This document shows, one piece after another, positions 5,556 through 10,767 of a DNA stretch of 10,767 nucleotides; positions within the stretch are counted from its first letter, which is position 1, and the number at the start of each line of letters is the position of its first letter. Both the position numbers and the translations under genes were made by a program. Under the pieces are notes generated by a model, which made no database searches, was not told the DNA's origin, and worked only from the letters and a program-made list of their open reading frames with translations. Location: assembly GCA_964454005.1 (NCBI GenBank), contig CAYVQE010000185.1, forward strand, positions 1 to 10,767, written 5' to 3'. The stretch is from CAYVQE01 sp964454005. GTDB taxonomy: Bacteria > Myxococcota > B64-G9.

Positions 5556-8456
5556 CTACCTGCAGGTGTGTGAGTTGCTCATCTCATCGTAGGTGCATGT
5601 AGAGCCGCTGCAGATGCCCTCGCAGACACCATAGTATTGGTCAAAAAATTCACATTCATCACAGAAGCATCCCGCCTCGAATCCAACACCGCTGACAAAG
5701 CTGCTGCAAAAACCCGAGCTATGTCCGGTGACACCCTGGCAGTTGTCGACAGCCAACAGGTTCCAACCATCGACACAGTAGACGCTGTATTCATAGGCTG
5801 ACCCGACGGTGAGATCCGTGCACAGCGTGCCGTCACCGAAGGATCCGCAATCACACATTCCGAACCCTGCTTCGATGGCATTGCAAAAGGACCCAGTGGC
5901 CCCGGCGCAAGACATGGATCGGAGAACTCCGGCCCCGGTCCAGTCCACATCGCACCAAACCCAAAGGTCACCATCCGCACAGTAGCCATTGGTCGTAACC
6001 GTATCGCAAGGGCCTCCGAGTTCCATGCAGTAGGCGAAGTTCGGATCCGGCACGTATCCGTCGTTGCAAATGCAGGCGGGGATATCCGGATCACATGTTG
6101 AATTCGGCGGGCACTGACCACAGGGGCTGGAGTCGACCTGCACCGTGACCACATTGCTGTACTCACTGTACTTACCAAGGTCATAGGCCCGAATTCGATA
6201 GTAGTAGGTTCCGGGATCCTCGTACATCATCTTGTTGTAGGTATCCCGGGACAGGGTGGACTCAGGCGCAAATCCCGCACTGGCCGAGGTGGTTGATCGT
6301 TCAAGGTAGAACTGCGACTCGGGCACGCCGAGGGGATCGTGCCATGTGTAGGTCCAACTCAGCATGAAATGGCCATTTGCAGGTACACTAGCGCTCAGCA
6401 CCGGTGCCACCTCCCAGAACTCGGACTCGCAAATGCCCGACAGGTTGCAAGACTCCTCGGGGGGGCAGGTGCCGCAGGAGATGGAGCAGTTGGGATCCGG
6501 ACCGCATTCCCGACCGCTGCAGTCGGGCGTACAGGAAGGGATGCATTGCCCGCTGTTGCAGACTTCCCCGCTGCCACAACTTCCGCAGGAACCGCCGCAG
6601 CCGTTGCTGCCGCATTCACGGCCATCGCAGTCTGCGATGCAGCCGTCCATGCACAAGTCGTACTCGGAGGCGCAGCTAAGCTGAACACACCCTGGCCAGT
6701 CGCGAGGATTGTCGGGCCAACAATCGGCATTATACAGACACTGAAGCACAGACCAGAGCCGGTTCAAGGTGGTGGCGTTGTCCGAGTGGCTGGTGCAGTT
6801 TGTGACACAGCTCGGACAGTTGTGGGGCGGGTAGACACAGCTGTATGCGAGAGGCCAGGACGTACAGTTATTGAGGATGCACTGGCCCATCTCCTGGCAC
6901 TGCCAGGACTCCCCCAGACAGGTGCCCGAAACGCAAGTATCACGCCCGCTACAGGACCCGCAGGATCCGCCGCAGCCGTCTGAACCACACTCTTTGTATT
7001 GGCAATCGGGGGTGCAGGAGGGCATGCAATAGCCGTCCATGCAGGTCTCATCGATGCCGCAGTTCCCACAGGAACCACCGCAACCGTCGGGGCCGCATTC
7101 TAGGCCGCTGCAGTTGGGCTGACAGGCAGTGCACACGCCGTCTTCGCACAGGTAGCCTGTTTGGCAACCGCCGCAGTTCAGCTCCAGGCCGCAGCCGTCG
7201 GGCCAGAGGCCGCAGTCCTTGCCCAGGCTGTTGCAGGTCTCGGGCACGCAGTTGGCCACACAGGTCCCGCTGTTGTCGCAGTGGTATCCGGCGGAGCAGT
7301 CGCCACATTCCAGCAGGCCGGCGCAGGGGCGAATCCAGCGGCCGCATTCCTTTTCAATGCTCTCGCAGGTTTCAGGTATGCAGCAGTTGCCACTTCCATC
7401 GCAAATCTGGTCGCCGGTGCAGGTGCTCTCGCAAGTGCCTTCTACGCAGTGCTCGCAGGCGTTGGCGTCGCAGGCCGGATTGCAGACGCTGGGATCGAAG
7501 CAATTGCCCGCCCCGTCGCACTCTTCATCGGCCGCGCAGGTGCTCTGGCAGGAGCCCTCCACGCAGTGCTGGCAGGCGTCGGCGTCGCAGGCCGGATCGC
7601 AGACCCCCGGGTCCACGCAGTTGCCCGCCCCGTCGCAGACCTCGTTGCCGGTGCAACTGCTCTCGCAGCCCCCGGCCCCATTGCAAACCTCGCATTGCTC
7701 CGCTTCGCAGGTGCTCACGCAGGCCCCATCGATGCAGTCCTCGCAGGCATCGGTGTCACAGGGCGGATCGCACTCACCCGGCTCCACGCAGTTGCCGTTG
7801 CCGTCGCAGACCATGCCGGCCGTGCAGGTGCTCACGCAGGCCCCATCGATGCAGTCCTCGCAGGCATCGGGGTCACAGGGCGGATCGCACTCACCCGGCT
7901 CCACGCAGCTGCCGTTGCCGTCGCAGATCTCGCCAGCCGCCTCATCGCAGGTGCTCTCGCAGAACTCGCCATTGCAGTCCTCGCAGGCATCGGGGTCACA
8001 GGGCGGATCGCACTCACCCGGCTCCACGCAGCTGCCGTTGCCGTCGCAGATCTCGCCAGCCGCCTCATCGCAGGTGCTCTCGCAGAACTCGCCATTGCAG
8101 ACCTCGCAGGCATCGGGGTCACAGGGCGGATCGCAATCGTGAAGATTTACGCAGTTGCCGTTGCCGTCGCACTCTTCGTCTTCGGCGCAGGCGCTCTCGC
8201 AGAAATCGCCATTGCAGATCTCGCACTGGCTTTCATCGCAGGGCGGATTGCACTCACCCGGCCCCACGCAGTTGCCGTTGCCGTCGCAGACTTCCGAAGC
8301 GCGGCAACTGCTCTGGCAGGTACCCGCCACGCAGATCTGGCAGGCATCGGCATCGCAGGCCGGATCGCAGGTCTCGGTCGTTGTCGAGCCCCCGCAGGCC
8401 GCCAGCAGTGAAGTTCCCAGAAAACACAAGGTCCACACACCGCGACTGGATCGCAT
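5556..8456 (-). CDS. Large cysteine-rich multi-repeat surface lipoprotein with FN3-like domain
   Basis: 966 residues; first gene of the envelope operon. The signal peptide ends LLAAC, a good lipobox, with C21 as the lipid anchor. Residues 30-358 are eight tandem units of 39-41 residues (one composite of 57), each usually with eight cysteines in a CDPxC, ACxxC, GxC, STC, CDGNGNC pattern rich in Asp and Glu. Two units of another type follow (359-402 and 403-444, C-x-PETC...CG...C). Then come four units of the CGxDGCGGSCGxC type (445-480, 481-516, 606-641, 642-679), interrupted at 517-605 by a Trp/Asn-rich insert with its own cysteines. A fibronectin type III-like domain spans about 680-774 (LSW strand, YYYRIRAYD, YSNVVTV). 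An EGF-like segment follows (775-810), and then two related modules (about 813-932). Many disulphides are expected, and the acidic unit loops could bind calcium. Such architectures suit surface adhesion or matrix structure. GGGAGG lies four bases before the ATG. Confidence 0.93.
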   Translation of the reverse strand: MRSSRGVWTLCFLGTSLLAACGGSTTTETCDPACDADACQICVAGTCQSSCRASEVCDGNGNCVGPGECNPPCDESQCEICNGDFCESACAEDEECDGNGNCVNLHDCDPPCDPDACEVCNGEFCESTCDEAAGEICDGNGSCVEPGECDPPCDPDACEDCNGEFCESTCDEAAGEICDGNGSCVEPGECDPPCDPDACEDCIDGACVSTCTAGMVCDGNGNCVEPGECDPPCDTDACEDCIDGACVSTCEAEQCEVCNGAGGCESSCTGNEVCDGAGNCVDPGVCDPACDADACQHCVEGSCQSTCAADEECDGAGNCFDPSVCNPACDANACEHCVEGTCESTCTGDQICDGSGNCCIPETCESIEKECGRWIRPCAGLLECGDCSAGYHCDNSGTCVANCVPETCNSLGKDCGLWPDGCGLELNCGGCQTGYLCEDGVCTACQPNCSGLECGPDGCGGSCGNCGIDETCMDGYCMPSCTPDCQYKECGSDGCGGSCGSCSGRDTCVSGTCLGESWQCQEMGQCILNNCTSWPLAYSCVYPPHNCPSCVTNCTSHSDNATTLNRLWSVLQCLYNADCWPDNPRDWPGCVQLSCASEYDLCMDGCIADCDGRECGSNGCGGSCGSCGSGEVCNSGQCIPSCTPDCSGRECGPDPNCSISCGTCPPEESCNLSGICESEFWEVAPVLSASVPANGHFMLSWTYTWHDPLGVPESQFYLERSTTSASAGFAPESTLSRDTYNKMMYEDPGTYYYRIRAYDLGKYSEYSNVVTVQVDSSPCGQCPPNSTCDPDIPACICNDGYVPDPNFAYCMELGGPCDTVTTNGYCADGDLWVWCDVDWTGAGVLRSMSCAGATGSFCNAIEAGFGMCDCGSFGDGTLCTDLTVGSAYEYSVYCVDGWNLLAVDNCQGVTGHSSGFCSSFVSGVGFEAGCFCDECEFFDQYYGVCEGICSGSTCTYDEMSNSHTCR
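7383..8369 (-). repeat. Tandem coding repeat array, 117/123-bp period
   Basis: This is the DNA of the eight-cysteine unit array in the lipoprotein gene. Units repeat every 117 bp (39 codons) or 123 bp (41 codons, with two extra residues in the DEAAGEIC loop). One 171-bp unit (7602-7772) is composite: it has a normal first half joined to a unit lacking its opening CDPxC segment. Identity is highest in the centre of the array and decays toward both ends, as expected for arrays that grow by unequal exchange in the middle. Confidence 0.9.
7850..8100 (-). repeat. Near-perfect 123-bp direct duplication
   Basis: Bases 7850-7977 and 7973-8100 are identical on direct reading, offset by exactly 123 bp. 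Reading breaks off on the promoter-distal side of the gene at TCC versus ACC beside the shared TGCAG. They encode the two 41-residue units at residues 108-148 and 149-189. Synonymous positions match as well as amino acids, so the copy is recent or kept uniform by gene conversion. A shorter exact repeat of about 43 bp with a 117-bp offset (from 7711 and from 7828) adjoins it. Confidence 0.9.
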
Positions 8457-8494
8457 GACGCCTCCCTTTTTTTTGCAACGCTGAATTTCTTCGG

Positions 8495-8521
8495 TTCATA
8501 GCAAATTTTCTCGACTGTCAT
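8495..8521 (-). promoter_or_regulatory. Possible sigma-70 type promoter for the envelope operon
   Basis: On the minus strand, ATGACA (5 of 6 bases of the -35 consensus) is followed after 15 bases by TATGAA, preceded by TGC as in an extended -10. It lies in a locally AT-rich stretch and would start transcription about 30-35 bases upstream of the ATG at 8456. The short spacer makes it only a candidate. It would be an alternative or basal promoter beside the sigma-54 promoter further upstream. Confidence 0.3.
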
Positions 8522-8546
8522 GTCCTTTTTCGTCCCCCGCCGAAAG

Positions 8547-8563
8547 AGCAAGAAGCGGGCCAG
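8547..8563 (-). promoter_or_regulatory. Sigma-54 (-24/-12) promoter for the cysteine-rich lipoprotein operon
   Basis: The minus strand reads CTGGCCCGCTTCTTGCT. Against the sigma-54 consensus YTGGCACGRNNNTTGCW it differs at only two positions, and the invariant GG and GC are exactly ten bases apart. Transcription would begin near 8536, giving a leader of about 80 bases before the ATG at 8456. The activator gene next door encodes a sigma-54 enhancer-binding protein with an intact GAFTGA loop, which makes a chance match less likely. Confidence 0.65.
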
Positions 8564-8664
8564 CCCAAGGCGAGGACCCAGTGGTCCAAATGCATCAAGG
8601 ATTTCTTTACCTTGCGTCGAAGCCTGGGCCGAGCCTGCCCCGCGACCCAGCGTCCCACGAAGTG

Positions 8665-8693
8665 TCAAGCGTTCAGCGTGAACCGTTCAAGCG
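8665..8693. promoter_or_regulatory. Candidate enhancer / operator: overlapping inverted and direct repeats
   Basis: The stretch contains GTTCA-GCG-TGAAC, a perfect 5-bp inverted repeat, which overlaps a second one, TGAAC-C-GTTCA. TCAAGCG also occurs twice in direct orientation, exactly 22 bp apart (8665 and 8687), about two helical turns. The cluster lies about 130-140 bp upstream of the predicted operon start, a usual place for an enhancer-binding protein site. It also lies just upstream of the -24 element of the opposite promoter, where binding could instead block or tune activator expression. The protein that binds is inferred to be the adjacent activator. Confidence 0.45.
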
Positions 8694-8694
8694 A

Positions 8695-8711
8695 CCGGCA
8701 CAGACATTGCC
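8695..8711 (+). promoter_or_regulatory. Sigma-54 (-24/-12) promoter for the activator gene
   Basis: The plus strand reads CCGGCACAGACATTGCC, with GGCAC at -24 and TTGC at -12 and the GG and GC ten bases apart. Differences from the consensus are C for T at the second base, A for G after GGCAC, and C for A/T at the last base. The predicted start is near 8722, about 57 bases before the ATG at 8779. It falls inside the in-frame upstream extension of the activator reading frame, which supports the later start codon and suggests autoregulation. Confidence 0.55.
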
Positions 8712-8778
8712 TCCATGGGCGATCGGGGCCATACTGGGCAGCGTCGAAATCGATCATCAGGCTCAGGGGCAACGCGAC

Positions 8779-10329
8779 ATGGAACAGCTGGAGACCATCG
8801 ATCCCGGACCGGAGCCCGGCGCCCCCGGCGCCGAGCGCATCCCTTGTCTGAGCATCGCCTTCCACCCGGACACCCGCCGCATCGGCCAGCGCCTGTCCCT
8901 GCCGTCGCTGGTGAAGCCGGAGGGCAGCATGAACCTGTCGCGCACCGGTCCGGCCTTCTGCGATTTTTGGGGGCGCCAGACCGGTCCGCTGGCCTCGCCC
9001 AACCTGAGCCGCAAGGCGCTGGTCTTTCGCAGCCACCCGGGGGGCGACATCTCCATCCATGCCCAGCCCGGCGGCAGCGAGCTGGCCCTGGACGAGCAGA
9101 TCGTGCGGGGACAGGTGCGGTTGTCCGCCGCCCGGATCGAACGCGGGGTCCGGCTGTGCATGGCGCGCCGCGTCGTGCTGCTTTTCCACATGCGCCGGCA
9201 GACCGAAGCCTGCACCGAAGACCTGGGCCTGGTGGGCCACAACGAGCACATGGAAAGACTGTGCCGACAGGTCCAAACAGTGGCCGGGCAAGAAGCGCCG
9301 GTCCTGCTGCTGGGCGAATCCGGCACGGGCAAGGAGCTGGTGGCCCGGGCCATCCATGGAGCCATGGATGCGTCCCGGCGCCCCTTCGTGGCGATCAACC
9401 TTGCGGCCATCCCCGCCTCCATGGCGGCCTCCGAACTCTTCGGCCACAAGGCCGGGGCCTTCACCGGGGCCACCTGTGCCCAGGATGGCTACTTCGCCCG
9501 GGCCGAAGGCGGCACCCTCTTTTTAGACGAGGTGGGCGCGGCGGAAGAACAGATCCAGTCCGCCCTGCTGCGGGCCATCGAGAGCGGGGAGATCCACCCC
9601 CTGGGCAGCAGCAAGCCGCGACGGGTCCGGGTCCGCATCGTCGCGGCCACCGACGCCGAGCTGGAGCGCGAGGTGGAGCGGGGCCGCTTCCGGGCACCCC
9701 TCTTCCATCGCCTGGCGGGCCACCTGCTGCGCCTGCCTCCCCTGCGCCAGCGCCGGGACGACATCGGCCCCCTGCTGCTGCATTTTCTCAAAGCGGAATT
9801 GAAGAAAGTCGGAGCCGAACACAGGTTGTCGGAGCCGCCCCACGGCAAAACACCTTGGTTGCCCGCTGGACTAGTTGCCGAGCTGCTGTGCTACAATTGG
9901 CCGGGGAACGTCAGGGAACTCAAGAATCGAGTTCGTCAGATGGTGAGCGACTTTCACAACCGGGATCATGTCGATCCGTCTATCGTTCCGCCCACAGTCC
10001 CGAATGCGGATGGCGCTCTCGATCGGAGCCTTCGCTCCCAAAAGGAGCGCCTGTCTGAAAAGACTCTCGCGGAGACCCTGCGCCAGTGCGCCTGGAGCAT
10101 CGCGACGACCGCCAAACACCTTGGCGTTTCGAGAAACACCTTATATGCCCTCATCGCCCAGTGCCCCTCCATTCGCCTGGCCCGCGACCTGTCTCAAGAA
10201 GAAATCTCAATAGCCCGCCAGGAGTGCGGGGGCAACCTCGAGGCTGTGGCGGCAAAGCTTGAGGTTTCCCATCGCGCCCTGATTCTGCACATGAAGAAAG
10301 TCAAAAACGATCAGACGCATGACCCATAA
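8779..10329 (+). CDS. FHA-domain sigma-54-dependent transcriptional activator (enhancer-binding protein)
   Basis: 516 residues. The N-terminal part, about 22-140, has the layout of the FHA-type domain of myxobacterial activators: a HPDTRRIGQR opening, PNLSRKAL resembling the SR-containing phosphothreonine-binding loop, and a closing RVVLLFH strand. It is degenerate, lacking the usual S-x-x-H histidine. The AAA+ domain, about 150-385, is complete: Walker A GESGTGKE (179-186), sigma-54 contact loop GAFTGA (226-231), Walker B GGTLFLDE (244-251), sensor I VAATDAE (288-294), arginine-finger region FRAPLFHRL (304-312) and sensor II NWPGNVREL (373-381). Two Fis-type helix-turn-helix units close the protein, at about 428-460 and 473-508. 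No receiver domain is present, so control is expected through FHA binding of a phosphorylated partner. The reading frame is open back to a GTG at 8581. I prefer 8779 because homology-like sequence starts soon after it and a sigma-54 promoter lies upstream of it. It probably drives the divergent operon. Confidence 0.93.
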   Translation: MEQLETIDPGPEPGAPGAERIPCLSIAFHPDTRRIGQRLSLPSLVKPEGSMNLSRTGPAFCDFWGRQTGPLASPNLSRKALVFRSHPGGDISIHAQPGGSELALDEQIVRGQVRLSAARIERGVRLCMARRVVLLFHMRRQTEACTEDLGLVGHNEHMERLCRQVQTVAGQEAPVLLLGESGTGKELVARAIHGAMDASRRPFVAINLAAIPASMAASELFGHKAGAFTGATCAQDGYFARAEGGTLFLDEVGAAEEQIQSALLRAIESGEIHPLGSSKPRRVRVRIVAATDAELEREVERGRFRAPLFHRLAGHLLRLPPLRQRRDDIGPLLLHFLKAELKKVGAEHRLSEPPHGKTPWLPAGLVAELLCYNWPGNVRELKNRVRQMVSDFHNRDHVDPSIVPPTVPNADGALDRSLRSQKERLSEKTLAETLRQCAWSIATTAKHLGVSRNTLYALIAQCPSIRLARDLSQEEISIARQECGGNLEAVAAKLEVSHRALILHMKKVKNDQTHDP

Positions 10330-10499
10330 TCAGGCGGGCCTCCTGCACTATATGTGGATTAAAGACGCCACTTGAGACAAACACACGGACGAGGCTCATG
10401 CCCCGGCTGCGTGATCACATATCAGGCGACAACTACCTTGACACTCACCGGTCAAAACCCCCTACAGCGCGGATCGCTCGCTGAAGGTGTGCTTGCCGT
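10330..10499. other. Convergent intergenic gap
   Basis: 170 bp between the convergent stop codons of the activator and the ArsA/Get3-like gene. It contains short palindromes such as CAGG/CCTG around 10331-10345 and CAGCG/CGCTG at 10465-10483, but no stem with a proper following T-run in either direction. I see no gene, promoter or clear terminator in it. Confidence 0.5.
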
Positions 10500-10767
10500 T
10501 CATCCCGCATCACGGTCCGAGCAAGGCCCAGTCCCGGCCCCTTGCGGCCAAAGCTCAGCGCCCAGCGCGGCCAGCGCCTCGACGCCGCGGACCACGTGCG
10601 GCTCGGCCGCGATGGTGTCGACCGGCAGGCCGGCCGCCACCACCTCGAGCCGCTCCAGCTCGCCGCGGTGGATGGCATGGCGCCGTTGGCAGTGCTGGCA
10701 GTGGACCGACTGTGGCTGGACCTGGTTGGCCACGATGCGCGCCACCGGGATGCCGTGCCGCTGTAGC
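10500..10767 (-). CDS. ArsA/Get3-like ATPase, C-terminal part (partial at the window edge)
   Basis: The last 88 codons or so are visible; the 5' part and the nucleotide-binding motifs lie beyond the window. The sequence opens LQRHGIPVARIVANQVQP, resembling the strand of the ArsA/Get3 family that ends in a conserved asparagine (VVNRVLP-type). A CQHCQRR motif follows, matching the CxxC that binds zinc at the Get3-type dimer interface, then a helix (GELERLEVVAAGLPV) and the family-typical ending HVVRGVEALAALGAELW. The family comprises ATPases for arsenite efflux or tail-anchored protein targeting; bacterial paralogues of unknown role are common in Myxococcota. The final residues after GAELW (to the TGA at 10500-10502) look non-conserved. 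Without the P-loop the ATPase activity cannot be judged. Its convergent orientation gives no functional link to the activator. Confidence 0.6.
   Translation of the reverse strand, partial: LQRHGIPVARIVANQVQPQSVHCQHCQRRHAIHRGELERLEVVAAGLPVDTIAAEPHVVRGVEALAALGAELWPQGAGTGPCSDRDAG

Larger units (their letters stand above)
8457..8778. other. Divergent regulatory intergenic region
   Basis: 322 bp separate the operon and activator start codons. It holds an AT-rich stretch next to the operon start (8467-8530), two opposed sigma-54 promoter matches (8547-8563 and 8695-8711) and a repeat cluster between them (8665-8693). A 66-codon in-frame extension of the activator frame crosses it from 8581. I regard that as non-coding because its sequence looks unlike the rest of the protein and contains the predicted promoter. 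I saw no convincing small gene or RNA here. Confidence 0.7.

Noticed and set aside
4335..5573. 412-codon plus-strand open frame antisense to the barrel and small lipoprotein genes
   Set aside because: It crosses two minus-strand genes with signal peptides and ribosome binding sites and shows no coherent domain.
7383..8369. CRISPR-like regular spacing of repeats
   Set aside because: The period is 117/123 bp in multiples of three, the whole unit is repeated rather than a short repeat with unique spacers, and it is fully protein-coding.
7161..8411. Long open plus-strand frame (416 codons) and another at 7219-8142 antisense to the cysteine-rich array
   Set aside because: They are Ala/Val/Gly- or Ser/Gln/Pro-rich low-complexity readings of the repeat DNA. 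The array's biased codons leave the other frames without stops, and there is no matching ribosome site or domain.
8581..8778. 66-codon N-terminal extension of the activator from a GTG
   Set aside because: The sequence is unlike the FHA region, contains the predicted sigma-54 promoter and operator, and has a weaker start context than expected for a real start.
10438..10466. TTGACA hexamer in the convergent gap as a -35 element
   Set aside because: No acceptable -10 lies 15-19 bases downstream, and no plus-strand gene follows within the window.
10453..10483. CAGCG/CGCTG hairpin followed by GGGGGTTTT on the minus strand, a possible terminator for the ArsA/Get3-like gene
   Set aside because: The stem has only five pairs with a nine-base loop, and five G residues separate it from a short T-run.

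Overview
The window is very GC-rich and reads as a chromosomal segment of a Myxococcota or related deltaproteobacterial lineage. The basis is the gene mix: a membrane Ser/Thr kinase with a C-terminal TPR sensor, an FHA-domain sigma-54 activator, a PEGA-domain protein, and a large lipoprotein built from several kinds of cysteine-rich repeat. No tRNA, rRNA, CRISPR array or mobile element was found. The lineage call comes from protein architecture only.

Layout, left to right. Positions 1-622 hold the 3' end of a PEGA-domain protein whose reading frame is broken near position 87 and possibly again near 443-446. Positions 606-3512 (+) encode a 968-residue Ser/Thr kinase with one transmembrane helix and a TPR-rich C-terminus. 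It meets tail to tail, with an 18-bp overlap, a four-gene minus-strand operon of exported proteins. In transcription order these are a 966-residue cysteine-rich repeat lipoprotein (8456-5556), a small probable lipoprotein (5501-5070), a predicted outer-membrane beta-barrel protein with one cysteine motif (5021-4362), and a 272-residue lipoprotein (4313-3495). Gaps between them are 48-54 bp and each start has a clear Shine-Dalgarno sequence. Divergent from the operon is an FHA / AAA+ / double Fis-type HTH sigma-54 enhancer-binding protein (8779-10329, +). After a 170-bp gap, the window ends in the C-terminal part of an ArsA/Get3-like ATPase on the minus strand (10500-10767).

The most interesting part is the 322-bp divergent intergenic region (8457-8778). 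It carries two good sigma-54 (-24/-12) promoter matches pointing in opposite directions, one toward the cysteine-rich operon (8547-8563) and one toward the activator gene (8695-8711). Between them lies a compact cluster of inverted and direct repeats (8665-8693), at a typical enhancer distance from the operon promoter. With a transmembrane Ser/Thr kinase at the other end of the operon and a phosphothreonine-binding-type FHA domain on the activator, the window suggests a self-contained circuit. In that model an envelope signal acts on the kinase, phosphorylation engages the FHA activator, and sigma-54 RNA polymerase transcribes a set of surface proteins, with autoregulation of the activator. 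The parts are visible in the sequence; the wiring is inference.
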